A stretch of 8,415 nt of DNA, taken from contig JABDJG010000095.1 in assembly GCA_013002595.1 (NCBI GenBank), forward strand, positions 1 to 8,415, in the 5' to 3' direction. The DNA comes from Hyphomicrobiales bacterium. GTDB lineage: Bacteria > Pseudomonadota > Alphaproteobacteria > Rhizobiales > Aestuariivirgaceae. The notes below the pieces were generated by a model that saw nothing but the letters and a program-made list of their open reading frames with translations, had not been told where the DNA came from and made no database searches. A program made the position numbers and the translations under genes. Positions 1 to 6,618 of this stretch are shown here, one piece after another; position 1 is the first letter of the stretch, and each line of letters opens with the position of its first letter.

Positions 1-680
1 GGACAGAACACGGAGATATCGCGGCCCTTGTTCTGCAGCCGGCGGATCACCGGAACGGCGCGCTCGAACACCGACAGGTCAAGCTCGCCAAGATAGCCGT
101 CGCGCTCGGCCTCCCGGGCGATCCGGCTCAGCGGCAGCCGCTCGCCATCACCGTGGCGAACCGACAGTGTTGCCCGGTAGTAGGCCGTGCGATTTTCCGA
201 CAGACGCACAATCGGCTCAAGAAACAGGTCAACTTCGCGCGGGCCCGCCGGGACGGCAGGCGCCGGCTCTGCGCGCAGCGGCGCTCCAGTGACCTGCGGC
301 TCATCCGGCACATGCTGGCGGGCCAGGGCCGATACCGAATGCTCCAGTGCCTGAACCTGGGAATCAAGCTGCCCGGCTGCCGCCGTGTGGCCGCTTGCCA
401 TGGCAGATTCGAGGCGGTCCATCCGCTGGCGCAGCAACGAGTGATCCTGGCCCAGAGTGTTGTTGGCGCTCATCAGGTCCTTGATGCTGGAACCGTTATC
501 ATTTTTGGCGCCGCTTCGGGTAAACGAGCTGAGCAGCTGCGCCAGGGCGAGCAGAACGACGCCTGCCACCAATGCAACGTCGAGCCGGCCATTGAAAAAC
601 ACGGCATGGATACATACGGCGATCGCTGTGACCGAAAGGACGGCACGTATGATTGTCAGACCGATCTGCAATTTGCCCAT
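1..680 (-). CDS. Membrane-anchored EAL-domain protein with degenerate EAL motif (partial, C-terminus outside window)
   Basis: The frame is open from an ATG at 678-680 to the window edge and gives 226 complete codons. Two hydrophobic segments, about residues 7-29 and 34-53, predict a membrane anchor. A polar heptad-like stretch at about 66-121 could be coiled coil, and a Pro/Ala linker covers 126-147. From about 150 the sequence reads like the start of an EAL (c-di-GMP phosphodiesterase) domain: the LEPIV strand at 154-158, and RHGDG at 175-179 matching the usual RHPDG. The signature Glu-Ala-Leu aligns with R169-A170-T171, so the metal-binding Glu is replaced by Arg. This suggests a c-di-GMP-binding or regulatory domain rather than an active hydrolase, but that is inference and the rest of the domain is unseen. 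The start is uncertain: no strong ribosome site is visible, and an in-frame GTG lies six codons upstream. The gene diverges from groES. Confidence 0.8.
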   Translation of the reverse strand, partial: MGKLQIGLTIIRAVLSVTAIAVCIHAVFFNGRLDVALVAGVVLLALAQLLSSFTRSGAKNDNGSSIKDLMSANNTLGQDHSLLRQRMDRLESAMASGHTAAAGQLDSQVQALEHSVSALARQHVPDEPQVTGAPLRAEPAPAVPAGPREVDLFLEPIVRLSENRTAYYRATLSVRHGDGERLPLSRIAREAERDGYLGELDLSVFERAVPVIRRLQNKGRDISVFC

Positions 681-714
681 TGGTTGGATTTCCGCCACCC
701 CAACTTCAAATCAG

Positions 715-747
715 GATCGTTTCAGATTGCTTCAACCCAAAACGATC
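715..747. repeat. Inverted repeat GATCGTTT-N17-AAACGATC near the EAL gene start
   Basis: Two perfect 8-base arms lie at 715-722 and 740-747 with a 17-base spacer, about 35 bases upstream of the proposed EAL start. CTCTAG follows at 751-756. The combination of a GATCGTTT palindrome with a CTCTAG end resembles short palindromic elements scattered between genes in Rhizobiales; this is from memory and not checked. It could instead be an operator or a hairpin in the EAL mRNA leader. Confidence 0.55.
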
Positions 748-995
748 GCCCTCTAGTGCTCAAATGCGCCTCCTCGATCAACCCCATGGGTGACCCGGTG
801 AGCTGACATCAGGTCGAATCACCTAAGAGAACAGTTTAAGCAGTCGACAATGCAGTAACAATGCGCTTTAAGCGAGAATTCTGTGCATAGACAAGCTCCG
901 CACAAGCTACAGGCAGGGTGTTGCGCCCAACCGGCCTGCACAAGGCAATTACACGCGGCCGGCCCATGATTAACCCAGTTTTTTGTCATTATACC

Positions 996-1024
996 CTTGA
1001 CGGCACCGATCATACTAATTAACT
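996..1024 (+). promoter_or_regulatory. Probable groE heat-shock promoter
   Basis: CTTGACG at 996-1002 matches the -35 box of alphaproteobacterial RpoH-type and housekeeping promoters. With a 16-base spacer the -10 would be TTAACT at 1019-1024, a poor match. A transcript start near 1030 would place CIRCE immediately downstream, its usual position. The -35 is convincing; the -10 and the sigma factor are inferred. Confidence 0.5.
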
Positions 1025-1036
1025 CACCATCAGCTG

Positions 1037-1063
1037 TTAGCACTCGCAGTTGATGAGTGCTAA
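1037..1063 (+). promoter_or_regulatory. CIRCE operator (HrcA binding site)
   Basis: TTAGCACTC at 1037-1045 and GAGTGCTAA at 1055-1063 are separated by nine bases, exactly matching the CIRCE consensus. HrcA binds this element and represses groESL until heat or misfolded protein titrates the chaperonin that keeps HrcA active. It lies 81 bases before the groES start codon. Confidence 0.97.
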
Positions 1064-1144
1064 CGAGCCGGTCTTTCAATCAGTTGGAGGGGGCCGGCTT
1101 AACGCTACTTCGAAACAGTAAGAGAATATACGAGGAGAAGTCGT

Positions 1145-1432
1145 ATGAAGTTCCGTCCTTTGCACGATCGTGTAGTCGTGCGCCGGGTCGATGAAGACAC
1201 CAAAACTGCCGGTGGGATCATCATCCCGGATACCGCGCAGGAAAAACCCATGCAGGGTGAAATCGTGGCTGTCGGCAATGGTGCCCGCGGTGACGACAAT
1301 GAGATTATCCCGCTCGACGTCAAAAAGGGAGACAAGGTGCTGTTTGGCAAATGGTCAGGCACCGAAGTCAAGATCGATGGTGCAGACCTTTTGATCATGA
1401 AAGAATCTGACATCATGGGCGTCATCGTCTAA
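1145..1432 (+). CDS. groES: Co-chaperonin GroES (Hsp10)
   Basis: This 95-residue protein is full length for GroES. GroES forms a seven-membered lid on GroEL and encloses the folding chamber in the cytoplasm. The N-terminal MKFRPLHDRVVVRR strand is typical. The mobile loop covers about residues 17-33 and contains the GGIIIP hydrophobic contact that docks on the GroEL apical domain. The dome region follows, and the protein ends in DIMGVIV. The start is fixed by GAGGAGAAG at 1132-1140, ideally spaced before ATG. It is the first gene of the groESL operon behind CIRCE. A terminator-like hairpin starts at its stop codon, so groES may be transcribed in excess of groEL. Confidence 0.98.
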   Translation: MKFRPLHDRVVVRRVDEDTKTAGGIIIPDTAQEKPMQGEIVAVGNGARGDDNEIIPLDVKKGDKVLFGKWSGTEVKIDGADLLIMKESDIMGVIV

Positions 1433-1467
1433 TCCGCCGAGGTGAACACCCCTCGTGCGGATTTTTT
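1431..1467 (+). terminator. Terminator-like hairpin between groES and groEL (possible attenuator)
   Basis: Arms at 1431-1442 (AATCCGCCGAGG) and 1451-1463 (CCTCG, bulged T, GCGGATT) form a 12-pair stem with an 8-base loop. The T-run covers 1462-1467, partly within the stem. This is the form of an intrinsic terminator, yet it lies inside the groESL operon and overlaps the groES stop codon. It may cause partial termination, or stabilise the 3' end of a processed groES mRNA. The structure is seen; the function is inferred. Confidence 0.65.
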
Positions 1468-1525
1468 GATTCCGTCAAACAGAAGTCAATCGCGTAATTG
1501 CTAGCCCCGAAAAGAGGTTCTTGAA

Positions 1526-3169
1526 ATGGCTGCTAAAGAAGTAAAATTTGCTGCCGATGCCCGTGAGCGTATGCTGCGCGGCGTCGACATACTAAATGGT
1601 GCGGTGAAAGTAACGCTCGGCCCTAAAGGCCGTAACGTTGTCATCGACAAGTCGTTCGGTGCACCGCGCACCACCAAGGACGGCGTCACGGTCGCCAAGG
1701 AAATCGAACTCGAAGACAAGTTCGAGAACATGGGCGCCCAAATGGTTCGCGAAGTCGCGTCCAAAACCAACGACATTGCCGGTGACGGCACCACGACCGC
1801 TACGGTTCTGGCTGCTTCGATCCTGCGTGAAGGTTCCAAGGCAGTTGCTGCCGGCATGAACCCGATGGATCTGCGCCGCGGCGTCGAGCAGGCTGTCAAG
1901 GTCGCCATCGAGGACCTGACCAAACGGTCCAAGAAGATCAAGACGTCCGAAGAAGTTTCACAGGTCGGCACGATTTCTGCCAACGGTGAAGCCGAAATCG
2001 GCGACATGATCGCTGCTGCGATGCAGAAAGTGGGCAACGAAGGCGTCATCACGGTGGAAGAAGCCAAGACTGCCGAAACCGAGCTCGATGTTGTCGAAGG
2101 TATGCAGTTCGACCGCGGTTACCTGTCGCCTTACTTCATCACCAATGCAGACAAGATGGTTGCCGAGCTGGAGGATCCCTACATCCTCTTGCACGAAAAG
2201 AAACTGTCGAACCTGCAGGCCATGCTGCCGATCCTGGAAGCTACGGTTCAGTCTTCACGTCCCCTGCTGATCATTGCAGAAGACGTCGAGGGCGAAGCTT
2301 TGGCGACCCTGGTTGTCAACAAGCTGCGCGGTGGCCTCAAGGTTGCTGCCGTCAAGGCTCCTGGCTTCGGCGACCGCCGCAAGGCCATGCTGGAAGACAT
2401 CTCCATCCTGACCGGTGGCCAGGTGATTTCAGAAGACCTCGGCATCAAGCTTGAGAACGTGACCCTCGACATGCTGGGCACCGCAAAGCGGGTTCGCATC
2501 GACAAGGAAAACACCGTTGTGGTTGATGGCGCCGGCAAGTCGGCGGACATCAAGGCGCGGTGCCAGCAGATCCGTGCACAGGCAGAAGACACAACGTCTG
2601 ACTACGACCGTGAGAAGCTGCAGGAACGTCTGGCCAAGCTGGCCGGCGGCGTTGCCGTGATCAAGGTCGGCGGTGTGACCGAAGTCGAAGTGAAAGAGCG
2701 TAAGGACCGCGTCGATGACGCGCTGAACGCCACGCGCGCGGCTGTTGAAGAAGGCATCGTGCCTGGCGGCGGCGTTGCGCTGCTGCGGGCCCAGAAGGCC
2801 GTCAACAAGCTGACCTCCGACAATGCCGACATCGAAGCTGGTATCAAGATCGTTTCACGCGCTCTTGAAGCGCCGATCCGTCAGATCGCGGAAAATGCCG
2901 GTGTTGAAGGCTCGATCGTTGTCGGCAAGGTGCTGGAGAAATCCGGCAACTTCGGCTTCGATGCCCAGGACGAGAAGTACGTCGACATGGTTGCCAAGGG
3001 CATCATGGACCCGACCAAGGTTGTGCGTATCGCACTGCAGGATGCCGCCTCGGTGTCCGGCGTGCTGATCACGACCGAGGCCATGGTTGCCGAAAAGCCC
3101 AAGAAAGACGCTCCTCCGGCCATGCCTCCTGGTGGCGGCATGGGCGGCATGGGCGACATGGGCTTTTAA
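1526..3169 (+). CDS. groEL: Chaperonin GroEL (Hsp60)
   Basis: This 547-residue protein is full length for GroEL, the double-ring ATP-dependent folding chamber of the cytoplasm. The equatorial ATP site is intact, with TLGPKGRN at 30-37 and DGTTT at 87-91. Asp398, needed for ATP hydrolysis, lies in DDALNATRAAVEEG, and the chaperonin signature follows at about 405-416. The apical domain occupies roughly the middle third. The C-terminus is the usual flexible Gly-Met tail (GGMGGMGDMGF). An AGAGG site at 1513-1517 supports the start. It is the second gene of the operon, 93 bases after groES, and ends 30 bases before a strong terminator. It belongs to the standard bacterial class I chaperonins, and nothing essential is missing. 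Confidence 0.99.
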   Translation: MAAKEVKFAADARERMLRGVDILNGAVKVTLGPKGRNVVIDKSFGAPRTTKDGVTVAKEIELEDKFENMGAQMVREVASKTNDIAGDGTTTATVLAASILREGSKAVAAGMNPMDLRRGVEQAVKVAIEDLTKRSKKIKTSEEVSQVGTISANGEAEIGDMIAAAMQKVGNEGVITVEEAKTAETELDVVEGMQFDRGYLSPYFITNADKMVAELEDPYILLHEKKLSNLQAMLPILEATVQSSRPLLIIAEDVEGEALATLVVNKLRGGLKVAAVKAPGFGDRRKAMLEDISILTGGQVISEDLGIKLENVTLDMLGTAKRVRIDKENTVVVDGAGKSADIKARCQQIRAQAEDTTSDYDREKLQERLAKLAGGVAVIKVGGVTEVEVKERKDRVDDALNATRAAVEEGIVPGGGVALLRAQKAVNKLTSDNADIEAGIKIVSRALEAPIRQIAENAGVEGSIVVGKVLEKSGNFGFDAQDEKYVDMVAKGIMDPTKVVRIALQDAASVSGVLITTEAMVAEKPKKDAPPAMPPGGGMGGMGDMGF

Positions 3170-3199
3170 GCCATCCAAGACGAAGCAATCTGCTTTACC

Positions 3200-3231
3200 A
3201 ACCGCTCCGGGCAACCGGGGCGGTTTTTTTT
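3200..3231 (+). terminator. Intrinsic terminator of groESL
   Basis: AACCGCTCCGG at 3200-3210 pairs with CCGGGGCGGTT at 3215-3225 (11 pairs, one G-T) around a GCAA tetraloop, and T runs from 3224 to 3231. It lies 30 bases after the groEL stop. Confidence 0.93.
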
Positions 3232-3269
3232 GATCGATAAATCGGGCACCGGCTAATTGTCAAACAGAC

Positions 3270-3310
3270 AAAAAGCAAGAGGGCCGTTTCAGTTTCCTGA
3301 AACAGCCCTC
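3270..3310 (-). terminator. Intrinsic terminator, minus strand
   Basis: Read on the minus strand, GAGGGC, one mismatch and then a GTTTCAG-type arm form a 13-pair stem (arms 3297-3310 and 3279-3292) with a 4-base loop. TTGCTTTTT follows (3270-3278). It faces the groESL terminator. It could end the his operon, whose last stop codon is about 270 bases upstream, or a small RNA encoded at about 3311-3420. Confidence 0.7.
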
Positions 3311-3420
3311 CGCCGAACACGGCAGGTCCCTTGCGGACTTTTCCCAAGCATCGTGGGACCGGGGGCATTGGCCACAATGCAAAGCGGGCTTTGTCCAAAC
3401 AGTTCCCGCCGCGTAAGCCC
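3270..3420 (-). ncRNA. Candidate structured small RNA, unclassified
   Basis: On the minus strand this non-coding segment has consecutive complementary arms: 3415-3420 with 3386-3391, GCATTG/CAATGC at 3365-3380 with a 4-base loop, GGTCCC/GGGACC at 3325-3360 enclosing a smaller hairpin, and GCCG/CGGC at 3312-3323. The terminator at 3270-3310 completes the run. Such a run with a terminator fits an sRNA or a long structured 3' UTR. I do not recognise 6S RNA, SRP RNA, RNase P RNA or tmRNA in it, and no clear promoter is visible upstream. GC-rich DNA gives short chance hairpins, so this is tentative. Confidence 0.3.
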
Positions 3421-3579
3421 ACGTTATCCGGGGGCCTCTTTACTAATCTCTATGTGTCCTAACGTGACATATGCCGCACTAAACCCAAATTGGAAAGCAC
3501 AAATCATGCCATAATTCCATCAGCCGATTCAAAAGGTGCCAACCCGGTCAATCTGGCTTTTCCAAAATCCAAACGTCAG
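3421..3579. other. Non-coding stretch after the his operon, nothing firm seen
   Basis: This AT-richer segment follows the last minus-strand stop codon. It holds a weak palindrome, TATGT-N11-ACATA at 3451-3471, and one copy of ATTGGAAAGC at 3489-3498. That ten-base word recurs at 3582-3591, overlapping the end of the exported-protein gene. No gene or confident promoter is seen. Confidence 0.5.
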
Positions 3580-4755
3580 TCATTGGAAAGCGCAGTTGGC
3601 ACGCCAACGTTTTACACATAATAGGTTTGCTCTAAACACAGCCCCCTGCGCATTGGCGAATTCAAGATGGAAATCAGGCTTTTCGAAAGCGCTTGTTAAA
3701 TTACCAATATCATGAGAGTTGCCGTCACGCCAATAGCCCACCAGCAGTTGCCGTTCAAAATTCAACAATTCAGGCAATGTTTTGTATTCCGCCCCGGGCG
3801 GCCCGCTTCTTCCCATTAGCCACCGCCGCGCGCCGAGGTAGCCTTTGAAAGTATAAAATGAATCAGAGCCTACTAAAAAGCGAAGCTTATACTTCAATTC
3901 GCGCTCTGGTTGCGTTATGTCGTCTGCGGTCAGGAAAAGACGTGATCCGGCACCGATCATATACAACCAGGCCTTGCGATTGAGGAATGACACCGCGCGT
4001 CGGTTGGTGCGGCCGGGCCGGTGCGGGTACAGTTCGTTGGAGCGGATCGCAACATCGATTTGCGGTCGCCCGTCGGCCGCGATCGGAATCCCTTCTCCAA
4101 GCAAATATGTCCGGTGATAATTGTGCTGCTGCAGGATCAGGGCAACCGGTGTGTCGGTGTCATCGAGAACGACGTTTGCCGCAGTATAATGGTCAAGCTG
4201 GTGCCAGTCATCAAGATCACCGACGAGGCCAAGCGCGATCGTCTGCCAGCCCAGAAGACCTGCCGGCAGTCCCGAATTGGCAAACACTGCATGGTAAGAC
4301 AGAACCTGAAAGGTCTGTGGCCCCTCACCCAGGTCGATGGTTGCCGTTTGCGCCCGAGCGTGCAGGACCGGCGTTGGGACATAACCGGCCGGCCAGGCCT
4401 TGTGGATGAATTCCGCGCGCGGGGCCTCTTTATACCGGTTGAGGAGCTCGGGCGTGACCTTGTCGGAAATGATCTTGCCTTCACCGTCGCGCAACACGCC
4501 ATGGGCGATGTAGTCGCGGTAAAAGTCGATGGGGCCGACATGGCTTCGCGGCAGATAGATGCGCGGCCGGTGGCGCTCCAGCAGCGCACGGGTACGGACA
4601 TCAGGCAGCGCATCGGACGGCGGATTGGCGGCAAAATACTCAGCAAATCCCGGGTACTGCGAAAAATTTAGATCGTCATCGTCAGCCGCCGCGAACGCTG
4701 CCACAGCGGCAACAACGGCTACAAGCAGGACTACAGTTGCCGTGTGACGATACAT
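3580..4755 (-). CDS. Unrecognised exported protein, last gene of the his operon
   Basis: This 391-residue protein has a clear Sec-type signal peptide: basic residues at 3-4, a hydrophobic core at about 7-22, and Ala-rich cleavage around 22-24 before an acidic DDDD. The mature part has no further obvious membrane span, so it is probably periplasmic or secreted. Notable stretches are RPRIYLPRSHVGPIDFYRDY (63-82), DLDDWHQLDHYT (180-191), and VALILQQHNYHRTY (204-217) followed by NELYPH (240-245). The spaced Asp-Trp and His residues loosely recall Vps62/NPP1-like folds, but that is weak inference and I assign no function. It starts six bases after hisG stops and has no evident ribosome site, so it is probably translated by coupling. 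The 3' third is much less GC-rich than the his genes. The GTTGGC/GCCAAC repeat near its stop has no T-run. Confidence 0.8.
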   Translation of the reverse strand: MYRHTATVVLLVAVVAAVAAFAAADDDDLNFSQYPGFAEYFAANPPSDALPDVRTRALLERHRPRIYLPRSHVGPIDFYRDYIAHGVLRDGEGKIISDKVTPELLNRYKEAPRAEFIHKAWPAGYVPTPVLHARAQTATIDLGEGPQTFQVLSYHAVFANSGLPAGLLGWQTIALGLVGDLDDWHQLDHYTAANVVLDDTDTPVALILQQHNYHRTYLLGEGIPIAADGRPQIDVAIRSNELYPHRPGRTNRRAVSFLNRKAWLYMIGAGSRLFLTADDITQPERELKYKLRFLVGSDSFYTFKGYLGARRWLMGRSGPPGAEYKTLPELLNFERQLLVGYWRDGNSHDIGNLTSAFEKPDFHLEFANAQGAVFRANLLCVKRWRANCAFQ

Positions 4756-4761
4756 GTCCGG

Positions 4762-5457
4762 CTACAGTACCGATTCCAGTCGGTCCCTCAAATCAACAAT
4801 ACGTGGCTGACCGGCAAGCGCCTTGCTGCAGGCCAGCACGGCTTCGGACTTCAGGATAACGCCGTCATCGAGGATCTTCAGCTGGTTGGCCTTGAGGGTC
4901 GACCCGGTGGTTGTAATGTCGACGATGACTTCAGCGGTGCCGGCGGCCGGCGCGCCTTCGGTGGCGCCAAGGCTTTCAACAATGCGGTAGCCGGTGACGC
5001 CCATGCTGGCAAAGAAACGCCGGGTCAGGCCAACGTATTTGGTAGCAACGCGCAGGCGGCGGGCGTGCGTGGCGTAATAGGCAACCGAGACTTCATCCAG
5101 ATCGCTCATGGTGGCGACGTCGAGCCAGCACTCGGGCACCGCAACGACCACGTCGGCGGGACCGAAACCAAGCCGCATGGTGATGTCGAGAATACTGTCA
5201 ACATCGCCGATCTTTTCGCGCAGCAGATCTTCGCCGGTCACACCAAGATCGATGGTGCCGTCCTTGAGTGCCTGAGCGATTTCAGATGACGACAGGAAGG
5301 CTACCTCCATGTCCTTGATGCCGGTGACGATGCCGCGATAACCTCTGGCTGCACCGGCGCGCTCGATCTTGTAACCGGCGCGCTCAAACAGGCCTTCGGC
5401 CTGCTCCATCAGACGACCCTTGGACGGCAGGGCAATGGTGAGGCACGACGTGGTCAC
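4762..5457 (-). CDS. hisG: ATP phosphoribosyltransferase, short-form catalytic subunit
   Basis: HisG joins ATP and PRPP to give phosphoribosyl-ATP, the first and feedback-controlled step of histidine synthesis, in the cytoplasm. At 231 residues it is the short form without the C-terminal regulatory domain, which needs HisZ as partner in a hetero-octamer. Seen are LPSKGRL (10-16), GTIDLGVTGEDLL (67-79), and the family signature at 167-188 with its PRPP-binding DITTTGSTL core (180-188). The start is GTG at 5455-5457, overlapping the hisZ stop as GTGA, with GGGAGG at 5464-5469 as a well-spaced ribosome site. This overlap favours balanced synthesis of the two subunits. Confidence 0.96.
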   Translation of the reverse strand: MTTSCLTIALPSKGRLMEQAEGLFERAGYKIERAGAARGYRGIVTGIKDMEVAFLSSSEIAQALKDGTIDLGVTGEDLLREKIGDVDSILDITMRLGFGPADVVVAVPECWLDVATMSDLDEVSVAYYATHARRLRVATKYVGLTRRFFASMGVTGYRIVESLGATEGAPAAGTAEVIVDITTTGSTLKANQLKILDDGVILKSEAVLACSKALAGQPRIVDLRDRLESVL

Positions 5458-6617
5458 GCGCCGCCTCCCAGCGCATCCAACAGGCGCTCAGTATAGATCG
5501 CACAACCGACCGCAGGTACCTTGTCGCCAGCGCCGATGTCAGACAGCATATTGTCATAACGCCCACCACCGGCAATCGTCAGCGCACCGCCTTTACTGCC
5601 GGTCACTTCGATCTGGAAGACAAAGCCGGTGTAATATTCAAGACTGCGCCCGAAGACGGCAGCAAATTCGAACCCGGTGGTGTTGAGGCCGTTGCTGCCG
5701 AACAGTTCGAGACGCCGGTTCAGGCTTGCCGCAGCGCCGGTCATGGTGCCGCCGACGGCGCCGGCCAGCTTGCCGACCTGCACCGCCGCTGCATCAGGCG
5801 CACCGCGGATTGCAAGATACTCGTCGATCGTTGCGCTGTCTTCAGCACCGAGCGGGGTCTCGATGCGGTCGGCTGCCTTTTCCGCCAGTCGAACGGCGAT
5901 CTCATCCATCGTGCGGCCGCCAACCAGCTCAAGCTGGCGGGCATCAAGCTCAGTTGTCACCAGTTCAAGCGCCAGAGCGGTATCACCGTTCTCCAGCTCA
6001 TCGACCAGGCCGGATATTGACGTACGCGGCCGTTTGGCAGCGCCGGTCAGGATCTGCAACAATGCCCGAAAGGCACGTGGGCGCCAGAAATGGTGTTGCA
6101 GTCGGCGGCGCCAGCGCTCGGGCATGTCGAGCGACGACAAGAGTGCGTGGAACAGGCCGAGGTCACCGATGCGCACGGTGTAGTCCTTCAAACCGGCCGC
6201 CTTCACAGCCGCCAGCGTGGTTGCCAGGATCTGAGCCTCGGCGGCTTCAGCATCGCCGGCGCCAAACCATTCCATGCCGGTCTGATGAAATTCCTGCGGG
6301 TGCTTGCCGGGCTGATAGCGAAACGCCGGTCCGGCATAGCAATATTGCGCCTCAGCCTGCGGATCGGCGACATGGGACAGGTGAAACCTGCAGGCCGGCA
6401 CGGTCAGGTCGGGCCGCAGGCACTGTTCGCGGCCTTCAGGATCGGTGAACACGAAAGTGCGCGAGCGGATGTCCTCACCCGACCGGTCGAGAAACACATC
6501 GGCCGGCTGCAGGATATCGGGCGAAATGAAATCGAACCCAGCCTCTTCAAACCGGCCGGTCAACAGGGCTGACAGGCCATCCAGCGCGCGGCGTTCATGT
6601 GAGGTCTTGCCTGGCAT
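5454..6617 (-). CDS. hisZ: ATP phosphoribosyltransferase regulatory subunit HisZ
   Basis: HisZ is a catalytically inactive relative of histidyl-tRNA synthetase that binds short HisG and provides its activity and histidine feedback. The 387 residues show the class II fold: LRPDLTVPACR (67-77) and AGPAFRYQPG (95-104) correspond to motif 2, then GRSLEYYTG (323-331), AGGGRYDNML (349-358) and a motif 3-like CAIYTERLL (372-380). The protein ends there, so it lacks the C-terminal anticodon-binding domain of HisRS, which separates it from a second HisS. GAAGG at 6623-6627, inside the end of hisS, is the likely ribosome site. The ATG is one base after the hisS stop, and the end overlaps hisG. Confidence 0.95.
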   Translation of the reverse strand: MPGKTSHERRALDGLSALLTGRFEEAGFDFISPDILQPADVFLDRSGEDIRSRTFVFTDPEGREQCLRPDLTVPACRFHLSHVADPQAEAQYCYAGPAFRYQPGKHPQEFHQTGMEWFGAGDAEAAEAQILATTLAAVKAAGLKDYTVRIGDLGLFHALLSSLDMPERWRRRLQHHFWRPRAFRALLQILTGAAKRPRTSISGLVDELENGDTALALELVTTELDARQLELVGGRTMDEIAVRLAEKAADRIETPLGAEDSATIDEYLAIRGAPDAAAVQVGKLAGAVGGTMTGAAASLNRRLELFGSNGLNTTGFEFAAVFGRSLEYYTGFVFQIEVTGSKGGALTIAGGGRYDNMLSDIGAGDKVPAVGCAIYTERLLDALGGGA

Positions 6618-6618
6618 G

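Larger units (their letters stand above)
681..1144. other. Divergent regulatory gap between the EAL gene and groES, no gene seen
   Basis: This gap separates divergent genes. It holds the inverted repeat at 715-747 on the EAL side, and the groE promoter and CIRCE operator at 996-1063. Between about 757 and 990 I see no convincing gene, RNA or repeat. The short open frames here cross the promoter and operator and look random. The 5' leader of groES, about 1064-1144, ends in a strong ribosome binding site. Confidence 0.7.

Noticed and set aside
153..806. 217-codon open frame on the plus strand
   Set aside because: It is antisense to the EAL-domain gene, which has clear domain structure. It is a by-product of GC-rich codon use.
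819..1079. 86-codon open frame on the minus strand upstream of groES
   Set aside because: It runs through the CIRCE element and the groE promoter, has no ribosome site and a Cys-rich composition like no known family.
1501..2067. 188-codon minus-strand open frame opposite groEL
   Set aside because: Shadow of the strongly conserved groEL; Ser-rich antisense translation.
3270..3420. Identification of the structured segment as 6S RNA, SRP RNA or RNase P RNA
   Set aside because: None of the conserved core sequences I know for these RNAs is present, so it is left unclassified.
3195..3422. 75-codon minus-strand open frame and an overlapping 85-codon plus-strand one (3257-3514)
   Set aside because: Both cross terminator hairpins, have no ribosome site and no recognisable composition; the region fits RNA structure better.
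3593..3608. GTTGGC/GCCAAC inverted repeat near the end of the exported-protein gene as a terminator
   Set aside because: It lies inside the coding frame, has a two-base loop and no T-run; the hairpin at 3270-3310 is a far better terminator.
4021..4671. 216-codon plus-strand open frame opposite the exported-protein gene
   Set aside because: The minus frame has a signal peptide, operon spacing and full length; the plus frame has no start signals or motifs.
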